NCBI RefSeq assembly: GCF_947489755.1
Contig: NZ_CANLFB010000015.1
Location: 42,429-106,428 of the forward strand
Direction: 5' to 3'
Length of the DNA: 64,000 nt
Source: an uncultured Psychromonas sp.
GTDB taxonomy: Bacteria; Pseudomonadota; Gammaproteobacteria; Enterobacterales; Psychromonadaceae
The translations under genes were made by a program, and so were the position numbers. Below the pieces are notes generated by a model. That model did no database searches and was not told the origin of the DNA. It was given only the letters and a program-made list of their open reading frames with translations. This document shows positions 44,472-54,720 of this stretch, in pieces. The stretch's first letter is position 1; each line of letters begins with the position of its first letter.

Positions 44472-45809
44472 CTAAGCCATTTCATTAAAAGTGTCGCCAA
44501 GCGCATTAATCAAAGAGTCGATCTCTTCTTTTTCACTGGTAAAAGGCAAACCCAATTGAATGGTTGCACCACCATAACGAACATAAAATCCTTTCTCCCA
44601 CATTTTCATGGCTATTTGATAAGGACGTAATGCCGGCTCACCAGGAAAAGGAGCAATACTAAAACCCGCTGAGAAACCATAATTTCTAATATCAGTGACA
44701 TATTTGCAGCCTTTTAAACTGTGCACCGCATTTTCAAAATAAGGACTAAGCGCTTTAACACGTTCAACTAATTTGTCTTGTTTCAATATATCCAAGGTTG
44801 CAATGCCAGCAGCACAAGCGACAGGATGAGCGGAATAGGTATAACCATGAGGAAACTCAATCATATAATCAGGACCACCTTGGTCCATATAAGTATCGTA
44901 AATTTCTTGTTTCGCAATCACTGCGCCCATTGGAATAGTGCCATTCGTCACTTGTTTAGCAATGTTGATAATATCAGGCACAACACCAAACGCTTCAGCG
45001 CCCGTGTTTTCGCCCATTCGACCAAAGCTACAAATCACCTCATCAAAAATAAGTAAGATATTATTATCATCACATATTTCACGTAAGCGATTTAAATAAC
45101 CGATAGGCGGCGGAATAACGCCCCCAGAGCCAGATAACGGTTCAACAATTACTGCCGCAATATTAGAGGCATCATGCAGTGCAATCAGATCTATTAATTC
45201 ATTGGCGAGTTCGACGCCAGCTTCAGGTTGACCTTGGCAAAATAAATTTTCAGGTAAAAGAGTATGACGTAAATGATCCGCTTCAACCGCAGGACCAAAT
45301 AAAGCACGATTCCCGCCGATGCCACCCACTGAAATACCACCGAAATTGCTGCCGTGATAACCTAAACCACGGCCAATTAATTTAGTTTTGCTGGCCATGC
45401 CTTTTTTACGCCAATAGCCACGCGCCATTTTTAATGCTGTTTCAGCGGCTTCAGACCCTGATCCTGTATAGAAAACGCGATTAAGACCTTTAGGCATAAA
45501 ATCCGTAATTTTTTCTGCGAGTTGGAATGATTTAGCATGTCCGAATTGAAAGCCTGGAGAATAATCTAATGTTTTTAGTTGTTCACTAACCGCTTCAGCA
45601 ATCTCTGGTCGACCATGTCCTAAACCACAACACCATAAGCCAGATAGCCCATCAAATATTTGTCGGCCTTTTGAATCGGTATAATATTTACCCTGTGCAG
45701 AGGTAATGATACGCGGGTCTTTTTTGAATTCACGGTTACCTGTATAAGGCATCCAATGTGCATCAAGTTGGGATTGAGTTATGCCACTATTTAATTGTTC
45801 ATTATTCAT
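44472..45809 (-). CDS. omega-amino acid (beta-alanine):pyruvate transaminase
   Basis: This 445-aa class III PLP aminotransferase has the cofactor region YTGSGSEAAETALKMARGYW, LIFDEVICSFGRMGENTGAEAFGVVPDI and IINIAKQVTNGTIPMGAVI, whose Lys should bind PLP. FPHGYTYSAHPVACAAG also matches. It resembles the beta-alanine/omega-amino acid:pyruvate enzymes. Next to PreTA, HydA and HyuC it fits the last step of reductive pyrimidine breakdown, beta-alanine to malonate semialdehyde (beta-aminoisobutyrate from thymine). GAGGTG precedes the ATG. It lies 125 bp after preA on the same strand. Confidence 0.9.
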   Translation of the reverse strand: MNNEQLNSGITQSQLDAHWMPYTGNREFKKDPRIITSAQGKYYTDSKGRQIFDGLSGLWCCGLGHGRPEIAEAVSEQLKTLDYSPGFQFGHAKSFQLAEKITDFMPKGLNRVFYTGSGSEAAETALKMARGYWRKKGMASKTKLIGRGLGYHGSNFGGISVGGIGGNRALFGPAVEADHLRHTLLPENLFCQGQPEAGVELANELIDLIALHDASNIAAVIVEPLSGSGGVIPPPIGYLNRLREICDDNNILLIFDEVICSFGRMGENTGAEAFGVVPDIINIAKQVTNGTIPMGAVIAKQEIYDTYMDQGGPDYMIEFPHGYTYSAHPVACAAGIATLDILKQDKLVERVKALSPYFENAVHSLKGCKYVTDIRNYGFSAGFSIAPFPGEPALRPYQIAMKMWEKGFYVRYGGATIQLGLPFTSEKEEIDSLINALGDTFNEMA

Positions 45810-45934
45810 TGTTCACCTCAAAATCAATTGCCTAACGTCATTGTATTTACTTTGTGGTCATTCATTGCTCAGTTTCATTTATTTAGCATCACGATAAATG
45901 ACCAACAAAATAATTCCTCAATTAAGCTTACTGT

Positions 45935-47209
45935 TTATGCTTCTTCTCTATGAGGGTTACGCACATCTTCCATCCAGTTCATATAAGGTTGGCCTTCAGA
46001 GCGTTCATCCATGGTGATACAATCATCAACTGGGCAAGTGATTTCACATAAATTACATCCCACACAGTTATCATCAATAATACCGAAAGTATTAGTACCA
46101 TCATCATTAGAGGTTACTGTAATAGCTTGATGCGACGTATCTTCACAAGCTTGGTAGCAACGACCACACCCAATACATTTATCTTCATCAATGGTCGCAA
46201 CCACTTTGTAGTTCATGTTGAGCTTTTTCCAATCGGTGGTGTTGGGAACCGCTAAGCCTTTAAAGTCATTAATATTTTCGTAGCCTTTACTGTCCATCCA
46301 ATTTGAAAGGCCTTCTTTCATTTCTTCGACAATATTAAAACCGTAAATCATCGCGGCAGTACACACCTGTACTGAGCCTGCACCTAATGCAATAAATTCT
46401 GCAGCATCTTTCCAATTACCAATGCCGCCAATACCAGAAATAGGCAGACCCGCTGTCTCAGGATCGCGCGCAATTTCACTGGTCATGCTAAGTGCAATCG
46501 GCTTTACAGCAGGGCCGCAATAACCACCATGCGTACTCTTACCGTCAACCATAGGTCGCGCAGCCATCGCATCTAGGTCGATACCCGTGATTGAATTAAT
46601 CGTATTGATCAGCGAAACCGCATCCGCTCCACCACTTTTAGCGGCACGAGCAGGAAGACGTACATCGGTAATATTAGGTGTTAATTTAACAATAACTGGC
46701 ATTTTACTGTGCTGTTTACACCAGCGAGTCACCATTTCAACATACTCTGGCACTTGTCCAACGGCTGCGCCCATACCACGTTCAGGCATACCATGTGGAC
46801 AACCAAAGTTAAGCTCAACACCGTCCGCGCCCGTTGCTTCAACGAGTTTGAGAATACGTTTCCAGACTTGCTCTTCACAGGGCATCATTAAAGACACCAC
46901 TAATGCACGATCTGGCCAGCGTTTTTTAACCTCTGTAATTTCACGTAAATTGATTTCTAAACTACGGTCGGTGATTAATTCAATATTATTAAAACCTGAT
47001 ACATCACCGTTATGGTCGTAAAGTGCAGAGTAACGAGAAGACACATTTACCGCTGCTGGGTCTTCACCTAATGTTTTCCACACCACACCGCCCCAACCTG
47101 CTTCATAAGCACGTTCAACGTTATACGCTTTATCCGTTGGTGGCGCTGATGCCAGCCAAAATGGGTTAGGAGATTTAATACCTACGAAGTCAATTGATAA
47201 GTCAGCCAT
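45935..47209 (-). CDS. preA: NAD-dependent dihydropyrimidine dehydrogenase subunit PreA
   Basis: This 424-aa protein has an FMN-binding dihydroorotate-dehydrogenase-like barrel (IKSPNPFWLASAPPTDKAYN, GVELNFGCPHGMPERGMGAAVGQ, PVIVKLTPNITDV, ISGIGGIGNWKDA). A C-terminal pair of 4Fe-4S clusters follows (CIGCGRCYQACEDTSHQAI; CVGCNLCEITCPVDDC). With PreT it reduces uracil or thymine to the dihydro base using NADH. E. coli PreA is 411 aa, so length fits. GGGAG precedes the ATG. The gene starts 14 bp after preT ends, one operon. Confidence 0.95.
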   Translation of the reverse strand: MADLSIDFVGIKSPNPFWLASAPPTDKAYNVERAYEAGWGGVVWKTLGEDPAAVNVSSRYSALYDHNGDVSGFNNIELITDRSLEINLREITEVKKRWPDRALVVSLMMPCEEQVWKRILKLVEATGADGVELNFGCPHGMPERGMGAAVGQVPEYVEMVTRWCKQHSKMPVIVKLTPNITDVRLPARAAKSGGADAVSLINTINSITGIDLDAMAARPMVDGKSTHGGYCGPAVKPIALSMTSEIARDPETAGLPISGIGGIGNWKDAAEFIALGAGSVQVCTAAMIYGFNIVEEMKEGLSNWMDSKGYENINDFKGLAVPNTTDWKKLNMNYKVVATIDEDKCIGCGRCYQACEDTSHQAITVTSNDDGTNTFGIIDDNCVGCNLCEITCPVDDCITMDERSEGQPYMNWMEDVRNPHREEA

Positions 47210-47223
47210 GTTATTTCTCCCTG

Positions 47224-48603
47224 TTATGCGCTAAGTGCTGTTGCTAATGGTGTAGTGATTGAGACATTAAGTTGCTCATTGATTGCGATTGCGGCTAACT
47301 TTCCTTGTTGTACCGCTTCAACAGTAAGATCTTGGCCGACACCAGTACAATCTCCACCAGCAAATACGCCATCAATACTGGTTAATTGGTTGTGAAACGT
47401 AGCGATTTTTCCGTTACTAATCGTAGGAATTAATTGTTCTGCATCTGGGTAAGCCATTTTTTGACCTACCGCTTTAAAAATAGCGCTACACGCAACGTCA
47501 AACTGCACATCACCGCCTTTAAGTTTGCCATCTTCTAAATAAGTTTTACGAAAGCTCATGCCTGTTACTTTACCGTTATCATCGACATCGATGCTTTCTG
47601 GCTGGCTCCATGTTTTTATTCTGACTTGATGGTTTTTAGCAATTTGTTGCTCATGCTTTGTTGCACTCATTTGCTCTTCGCCACGGCGATAAACTAACGT
47701 CACTTCTTCCGTCCCTAAACGTTTTAACTGACAAGCAATATCAATCGCTGTATTACCAGCACCAATAACAACCGCACTATCTTTAGGAATATCTAACTGC
47801 TCAAGATCTGTTGCTTGACGTAGTTCTTTAATATAATCAACAGAGTTAATCACCATCTCATTGTCTTCGTTATCTAAATACAATGACGAGGTATCCTGTA
47901 AACCAATACTTAAAAACACCGCATCAAAATCTTCTTTCAATTGGTCAAGACTAATATCTCGACCCAATGCAGTTTCATAGTGCACAGTAATACCGCCAAT
48001 GCTTAAAATGAAATCAACTTCTTTTTGTGCAAAGTTTTCAGTCAGTTTATATTTAGCAATACCGTACTCATTTAAACCGCCGGCTTTATCTTCGGCTTCA
48101 AAGACCTCTACATCATTACCTAGTAATGACAGACGATGAGCACAACTTAACCCTGCAGGCCCTGCACCCACTACCGCAATTCGTTTACCTGTCGATGCGG
48201 CACGTTCAAAGGGGTGGCCTTCAAATTCTGCATTATCCGTTGCGTGACGTTGCAACAAACCAATTCTTACTGGGGCTTTCTCTTCTTCTTTATTTCTAAC
48301 ACAAGCTTGTTCGCATAGAATTTCAGTAGGACAAACTCGCGCACAGCTGCCGCCCATGATATTTTCTTTGTAAATAGTTTTTGCAGCACCCGTCAGGTCA
48401 TCTGCGTGTATACTAGCGATAAAACTAGGTATATTAATTTTAGATGGGCACGCTTTAATGCAGGGAGCATCGTAGCAATAATAACAACGAGAACTTTCAA
48501 TACCTGCTTGGCGGGCACTGAGGGCGGGGTTAATGTCTTTAAACATCTGATTTAATGCCAGTTGTTGTTGCGAATAATTTACTGAATTGTCCATATTCAT
48601 CAC
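47224..48603 (-). CDS. preT: NAD-dependent dihydropyrimidine dehydrogenase subunit PreT
   Basis: This 459-aa protein has an N-terminal iron-sulfur domain (RCYYCYDAPCIKACPSKINI, GGSCARVCPTEILCEQACV). An FAD site follows (IAVVGAGPAGLSCAHRL), then an NAD site (AVVIGAGNTAIDIACQLKRLG) and a C-terminal GVFAGGDCTGVGQDLTVEAVQQG. It passes electrons from NADH to PreA. A GTG at 48603 is directly followed by an ATG at 48600; both fit the AGGAGAG site, and I keep the longer form. A sigma-54-like promoter and a RutR-like palindrome lie just upstream (48681-48717). It is divergent from the regulator at 48907. Confidence 0.95.
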   Translation of the reverse strand: MMNMDNSVNYSQQQLALNQMFKDINPALSARQAGIESSRCYYCYDAPCIKACPSKINIPSFIASIHADDLTGAAKTIYKENIMGGSCARVCPTEILCEQACVRNKEEEKAPVRIGLLQRHATDNAEFEGHPFERAASTGKRIAVVGAGPAGLSCAHRLSLLGNDVEVFEAEDKAGGLNEYGIAKYKLTENFAQKEVDFILSIGGITVHYETALGRDISLDQLKEDFDAVFLSIGLQDTSSLYLDNEDNEMVINSVDYIKELRQATDLEQLDIPKDSAVVIGAGNTAIDIACQLKRLGTEEVTLVYRRGEEQMSATKHEQQIAKNHQVRIKTWSQPESIDVDDNGKVTGMSFRKTYLEDGKLKGGDVQFDVACSAIFKAVGQKMAYPDAEQLIPTISNGKIATFHNQLTSIDGVFAGGDCTGVGQDLTVEAVQQGKLAAIAINEQLNVSITTPLATALSA

Positions 48604-48680
48604 GATGATCTCTCCTGTTGGTAATTAATGATCAGCCAGTGTCTAAGTGTTAATTTAAGTTTGAGTTACTATTAAGACAA

Positions 48681-48697
48681 TGCAATCAACAAGCCAA
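48681..48697 (-). promoter_or_regulatory. sigma-54-like -24/-12 promoter of preT-preA
   Basis: On the minus strand the sequence is TTGGCTTGTTGATTGCA, with GG and GC ten bases apart and the TTGCA -12 element. It is identical at 16 of 17 positions to the element upstream of hydA (51299-51315). It lies about 80 bp before the preT start. Confidence 0.6.
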
Positions 48698-48701
48698 CTA
48701 A

Positions 48702-48717
48702 CTGACCACAGGGTCAA
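48702..48717. promoter_or_regulatory. RutR-like operator in the preT/regulator gap
   Basis: CTGACCACAGGGTCAA differs from TTGACCA-N2-TGGTCAA at two fixed positions. It sits four bases upstream of the preT sigma-54-like element, in the gap shared with the RutR-like gene. Confidence 0.6.
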
Positions 48718-48906
48718 CAAGTTAGATCAAAAAAACAAACTAACAGTTAAGCTTTTGTTTTATATGAAATAAATATAAATATAATTTTTCTTAGAATTAA
48801 CCAGCCGAAAAGAGAATAATTATCACTATTATTTACAGATAAAAATATGAGATGATGTCGCACCATAAAGTCCACTATTGCGACAAAACAGTGCAGAGAA
48901 AACTAA

Positions 48907-49557
48907 ATGAAAGAAAATAAAAAAGTCAGTACTACACGTCGTAAATCAGCAGACATTCGTAAAGATAACCTGCAGCTTATTCTGTCTGTTGCGGAGCAGC
49001 GCTTTGCTGAATATGGATATAATGGCACCACCATTTCATCTATTGCAGATCAAGCACAGTTGCCAAAATCTAATATTCTCTATTATTTCAAGACAAAAGA
49101 AGTGTTATATAAAGAAGTCTTAACTCAGATTCTCAAAATTTGGTTAGTAGACATGGAAGAAATGAGTGCAGACCAACACCCAAGGGAAGCGCTTAGACAC
49201 TACATTATCCTTAAAGTGAAACAGTCTAAAGATCACTCAAATGCCTCTAGAATCTTTGCTTCAGAGCTTCTACACGGCGCTCCTTTCCTACGTGAAAAGC
49301 TACAAACAGACTTAAAAGTTCAATTCATGAAAACCTGTCAGGTATTTCGAGAATGGATAGCAAAACAGTGGATGAATCCAATCAGTCCCGAGCATCTATT
49401 ATTTATGATTTGGTCATCAACCCAAGCGTATGCCGACTATGGTTTACAAAGTAGTATTTTGATGGGTAAAACTGAATTAGATGAAAGTGATTTTGAAACA
49501 GGGGCTGAATTAATTACGCAGGTCGTCTTAAAAGGTTGTGGTGTTAAGCTACTTTAA
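48907..49557 (+). CDS. TetR-family regulator, RutR-like
   Basis: This 216-aa protein has an N-terminal helix-turn-helix FAEYGYNGTTISSIADQAQLPKSNILYYFKTKEVLY. It continues with VLTQILKIWL, YIILKVKQSKDHSNASRIFASELLHGAPFL and SPEHLLFMIWSSTQAYADY, all closely parallel to E. coli RutR, the uracil/thymine-sensing regulator. It should bind TGACCA-type palindromes and let go, or change activity, when uracil or thymine binds. Such palindromes are present here beside preT, hyuC, hydA and ushA. It is divergent from preT-preA. Confidence 0.87.
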   Translation: MKENKKVSTTRRKSADIRKDNLQLILSVAEQRFAEYGYNGTTISSIADQAQLPKSNILYYFKTKEVLYKEVLTQILKIWLVDMEEMSADQHPREALRHYIILKVKQSKDHSNASRIFASELLHGAPFLREKLQTDLKVQFMKTCQVFREWIAKQWMNPISPEHLLFMIWSSTQAYADYGLQSSILMGKTELDESDFETGAELITQVVLKGCGVKLL

Positions 49558-49728
49558 AGCGATTTAAATAAAGTAACAGTAAGTGAATAAATAAAGCTAA
49601 CTTACTGTTACTTAAAAGATAATAAACAATACAAATTATATAAAATGTTCTATATAAGATATTCTATATGAAGCGATCAATATAAAATGGCCAATACAAA
49701 ATGACCAATTCAAAATGAATCATCTAGA

Positions 49729-50958
49729 CTAAACTACTTCCGCCATCGTCAGCATGGCATTTAACAAGACTGAACAACCCCCTTCACACTCTTCTTGTGT
49801 TGTACTCTCAATTTCATTATGACTAATACCATTTAAACATGGTGTGAAAATCATACTCGTTGGTGCAAAATCTGAGACATAACAAGCATCATGCCCAGCA
49901 CCTGCAATAATATCCATGTGGCTATAACCCAAGTCCACAGCGGCTTTGCGAACGGCATCTACACATTCAGTGTTAAAATGAATAGGCTCATAATACCAAA
50001 ATGGGTCGAGTTCAACCGATACGCCAGTCGCTTCTATTTCAGCAATTGCTTCTGTTAGTTCTTTATCCATCAAGGTTAACTCACCATCAATAGGATGACG
50101 TAAGTCGATACTCATCGAAATAGAGCCAGGAATGGTATTACGAGAATTAGGAGTCACTTGCATAAAACCAACAGTACCGCACCCAGGTGGATGTGCTTTA
50201 GCAATTTCCTCTACCTTTAATACTAACTGTGAACTTGCGATTAATGCATCGTTACGTAAATGCATCGGCGTTGTGCCCGCATGTGACTCACGCCCTATTA
50301 ACGTTGCGTTATACCAACGCTGGCCTTGCCCACCCGTCACTATACCCACTTGTTTTTCTTCAGCTTCTAAGTAAGGCCCTTGTTCGATATGCGCTTCAAA
50401 AAAAGCATGGAAGTCACGTCCTGTTACCGGTGTTTCACCAGCAAACCCTATGCGTTCTAATTCATCACCTAAACGTAAGCCATCTACATCGGTTTTATCT
50501 AAAATTTCTTCAAGCGTAAAACGACCCGATACAACACCCGAGCCCATCATCGCCGGTGCAAATCGAGAACCTTCTTCATTGGTCCAGACCGAGATTTCGA
50601 TGGGATATTTAGTTTTAATCCCTTGATCGTTCATTGAACGAACGACTTCTAGCCCTGATAACACACCATAAACACCGTCAAATTTACCGCCGGTAGGTTG
50701 TGTATCAAGATGACTACCGGTACCGACTGGCGGCAAACTCATATCTTCACCAGGACGTGTACACATAATATTACCAATAGCATCAACCTTAACAGTACAA
50801 CCCGCTTCTTCGGCCCACTTTATATAGAGTTCTCTTCCTTGTTTATCTAAATCGGTTAATGCAAGGCGACAACATCCACCTTTTGCAGTGCCCCCTATTT
50901 TGGCCATTTCCATCAAACTATCCCATAGACGATCACTATTAATTTTTAACGCTTCCAT
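49729..50958 (-). CDS. N-carbamoyl-beta-alanine amidohydrolase (HyuC/PydC type)
   Basis: This 409-aa M20-family zinc amidase has VGTGSHLDTQPTGGKFDGVYGVLSGLEV (metal His/Asp), VWTNEEGSRFAPAMMGSGV, EAHIEQGPYLE, SHAGTTPMHLRNDA, RHPIDGE and AGAGHDACYVS, as in bacterial L-N-carbamoylase and beta-ureidopropionase. In this cluster it should convert N-carbamoyl-beta-alanine to beta-alanine, CO2 and ammonia. The start is ATG 50958, with GGAG upstream; the in-frame TTG at 50970 overlaps that ribosome site. Confidence 0.92.
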   Translation of the reverse strand: MEALKINSDRLWDSLMEMAKIGGTAKGGCCRLALTDLDKQGRELYIKWAEEAGCTVKVDAIGNIMCTRPGEDMSLPPVGTGSHLDTQPTGGKFDGVYGVLSGLEVVRSMNDQGIKTKYPIEISVWTNEEGSRFAPAMMGSGVVSGRFTLEEILDKTDVDGLRLGDELERIGFAGETPVTGRDFHAFFEAHIEQGPYLEAEEKQVGIVTGGQGQRWYNATLIGRESHAGTTPMHLRNDALIASSQLVLKVEEIAKAHPPGCGTVGFMQVTPNSRNTIPGSISMSIDLRHPIDGELTLMDKELTEAIAEIEATGVSVELDPFWYYEPIHFNTECVDAVRKAAVDLGYSHMDIIAGAGHDACYVSDFAPTSMIFTPCLNGISHNEIESTTQEECEGGCSVLLNAMLTMAEVV

Positions 50959-51022
50959 GATTGACTCCAATAAAGTTGAATTAACCTATATTCCATAAAA
51001 GAACATAATCAACAAAACATAA

Positions 51023-51047
51023 TGCAAAATACTGACCAACAGGACAG
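51023..51047 (-). promoter_or_regulatory. sigma-54-like promoter overlapping a RutR-like half site, before hyuC
   Basis: On the minus strand TTGGTCAGTATTTTGCA (51039 to 51023) has the GG-N10-GC spacing and a TTGCA -12 box. Its -24 part overlaps the weaker palindrome CTGACCAACAGGACAG (51032-51047). It lies about 65 bp before the hyuC start. Confidence 0.45.
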
Positions 51048-51271
51048 GAATATTTTATTTAGATTAAAGCCTGTATTTAAAAGGCTTTGAGTATAAAACA
51101 ATGTACAAAGTTTTATATTGACCGATAACAGTACAAAATTAACGCACCAAATGAGGGAGTAAATGCGCTAAAAATGAGCAAGATGTACTTTACATCTTCA
51201 CCTCAACCCCAACAATAATAGCAACCAAAGAAGCTAACGCATAAGCAGACACGGCCTTTTACATGAAAAAG
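51048..51271. other. divergent hyuC-hydA control region
   Basis: No gene was seen. It holds GCACCAAATGAGGGAGTAAATG (first 20 bases shown in part: GCACCAAATGAGGG at about 51146). Its CAAATGAGGG word also occurs, on the minus strand, upstream of ushA near 2875. Confidence 0.4.
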
Positions 51272-51287
51272 TAGTCCAATTGGTCAA
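51272..51287. promoter_or_regulatory. RutR-like operator upstream of hydA
   Basis: TAGTCCAATTGGTCAA differs at two fixed positions from the RutR box. It sits 11 bases before the sigma-54-like element of hydA, the same order as at preT. Confidence 0.55.
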
Positions 51288-51298
51288 CTAGTTTGTTA

Positions 51299-51315
51299 TT
51301 GGCTTGTTAATTGCA
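51299..51315 (+). promoter_or_regulatory. sigma-54-like -24/-12 promoter of hydA
   Basis: TTGGCTTGTTAATTGCA has GG and GC ten bases apart, TTGGC at -24 and TTGCA at -12. Transcription would start near 51326, leaving a leader of about 145 bases. It nearly duplicates the preT element. Confidence 0.6.
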
Positions 51316-51465
51316 CCCTCATTAATAGACATGCAGATTGTTATAAAAGTTGATGGAAATGACGGCTTTAAAACATGCCACCAAATGACAGCAACCAACA
51401 ATTAGCACTTTAATTATTTTAACTATTTCAAAAAGTGCAATACCCGCACTATCACGGAGGATTGA

Positions 51466-52911
<1,446 letters not shown>

Positions 52912-52987
52912 TTTCCCTATTAACAAGGCAATAATTGACGAGTTAAAAGTGAGTAAGATAAAAAATTAACAAGATAAGAGAGGTAAT

Positions 52988-53821
52988 ATGTTAGCAGTTG
53001 CAGAACAAACCACACTGACAGAGCCGAGCCTAACTGTTAAGCCAAAACGTGAAATGATATCTGTGCAGGACTTATCATTAGTATTCCCAAGTAAGGATGG
53101 TGATGTCCACGCATTATCTAATATTAACTTAAGCATCAAAAGTGGCGATTTTGTCTCTTTCATTGGCCCCTCTGGCTGCGGAAAAACCACCTTATTAAGG
53201 GTCATTGCGGATTTAGAGCGCCCAACATCAGGTAGCCTTAAAGTGAATGGTACTGATGCAGAAGATGCGCGTTTAAATCGTCTATACGGCTATGTTTTTC
53301 AAGCACCTGCGTTATTGCCTTGGCGTAATATCAAACAAAACTGTGCACTGCCTATGGAGATATCAAAACAGTCTGATGCGCATAAAAATAAGCAGATTGA
53401 TAAATATCTACAAATGGTTGGGCTACAGGATTTTCATAATAAATTCCCTTGGCAGCTTTCAGGCGGCATGCAGCAACGTGCATCAATAGCACGTGCGCTA
53501 TGCCTTAATCCAGACCTATTACTGATGGATGAACCTTTTGGTGCGCTCGATGAAATAACCCGTGATCACATGAATATTGAGCTACTGCGTATTTGGAGTG
53601 AAACACAAAAAACCGTGGTGTTTGTGACTCATTCCATTGATGAAGCCGTCTTACTATCAACGCATATTGTAGTGATGTCTCCACGTCCAGGGCGAATACT
53701 AAAAGTCATTGAAAGCCCACTACCAAGGCTCAAAACATTGGCATTAAGAGACAGACCAGAGTTTCATGCATTAGCCAGTGAGATTCGATCTGCACTCGCA
53801 CACGAGCATGCTATCGACTAG
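52988..53821 (+). CDS. ABC transporter ATP-binding protein (nitrate/sulfonate/pyrimidine-type)
   Basis: This 277-aa ATPase has Walker A GPSGCGKTTLLRV, Q-loop VFQAPALLPWRNIKQN, signature LSGGMQQRASIARALC, Walker B LLLMDEPFGALDEITR and the switch His in FVTHSIDEAVLL. It belongs to the SsuB/TauB/ThiZ class. It energises uptake through the two permeases encoded just downstream. GAGAGG precedes the ATG. Because of its place behind dihydropyrimidinase the cargo is probably a pyrimidine, dihydropyrimidine or hydantoin-like compound. Confidence 0.92.
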   Translation: MLAVAEQTTLTEPSLTVKPKREMISVQDLSLVFPSKDGDVHALSNINLSIKSGDFVSFIGPSGCGKTTLLRVIADLERPTSGSLKVNGTDAEDARLNRLYGYVFQAPALLPWRNIKQNCALPMEISKQSDAHKNKQIDKYLQMVGLQDFHNKFPWQLSGGMQQRASIARALCLNPDLLLMDEPFGALDEITRDHMNIELLRIWSETQKTVVFVTHSIDEAVLLSTHIVVMSPRPGRILKVIESPLPRLKTLALRDRPEFHALASEIRSALAHEHAID

Positions 53822-53847
53822 TTTTCAGTCTAAAGGAGTAGACAAAA

Positions 53848-54720
53848 ATGAAGCAAAAATTATTCTCTTTTGTCAGTTTATTCACCATAGTGATCGCGAT
53901 ATGGTATCTGGCTGCGTTGATTATGAATGGCAATCAACTGATTAATAACTTGGAACGAAAAGGCCAAACCTGGACCTATCAACAAGTAATATCTCAAGCC
54001 TATGAAGTAAAAAGGCCGATGTTGCCTGCTCCCCATCAAGTGGGTCAAGAGTTGATAAAATCGATAATTGATAAACCGGTGACGTCTAAACGTTCGCTTA
54101 TTTTTCATGCACAAATAACCCTTAACTCAACGCTGTTAGGTTTTGTATTTGGGTCATTACTCGGCATCTTGATCGCCGTCGGTATCGTTAATAATAAAAC
54201 CTTAGAATCGAGTTTAATGCCTTGGGTTATCGCCTCTCAAACCATTCCCATTTTAGCAATTGCACCTATGGTTGTGGTCGTACTCGGTGCCATCAATATT
54301 ACAGGTGTGATCCCTAAAGCTATCATTTCCATGTATCTATCCTTCTTTCCGGTCACTATCGCCATGGTGAAAGGATTACGTTCATCAGACAAATTACACG
54401 AAGAATTAATGCACACCTATAGCGCAAGTGCCAAAGACATTTTTTGGAAACTACGTTGGTATTCCGCGCAACCCTATCTGTTTGCAAGTTTAAAAGTAGC
54501 CATAGCAGCGGCATTAGTGGGTGCGATTGTGGCAGAACTTCCAACGGGGGCACAAGGTGGTTTAGGCGCACGTTTATTAAGTGGCTCTTATTACGGACAA
54601 ACGGAACAAATATGGGCAGCGTTAATTGTCGCAGCGACATTAGGCTCAATATTAGTTTGGTTAGTGGGACTTGCTGAAAAAGTATTATTACGTCGTCGAG
54701 GAGAACTTACTCATGCTTAA
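53848..54720 (+). CDS. ABC transporter permease, first subunit
   Basis: This 290-aa permease of the SsuC/TauC class has one N-terminal helix, a periplasmic segment, then a core with the EAA-type loop MHTYSASAKDIFWKLRWYSAQPYLFASLK. The APMVVVVLGAINITGVIPKAI segment is also typical. It differs from the second permease, so the transporter is a heterodimer. AAGGAG precedes the ATG. It overlaps the next gene by eight bases. Confidence 0.9.
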   Translation: MKQKLFSFVSLFTIVIAIWYLAALIMNGNQLINNLERKGQTWTYQQVISQAYEVKRPMLPAPHQVGQELIKSIIDKPVTSKRSLIFHAQITLNSTLLGFVFGSLLGILIAVGIVNNKTLESSLMPWVIASQTIPILAIAPMVVVVLGAINITGVIPKAIISMYLSFFPVTIAMVKGLRSSDKLHEELMHTYSASAKDIFWKLRWYSAQPYLFASLKVAIAAALVGAIVAELPTGAQGGLGARLLSGSYYGQTEQIWAALIVAATLGSILVWLVGLAEKVLLRRRGELTHA

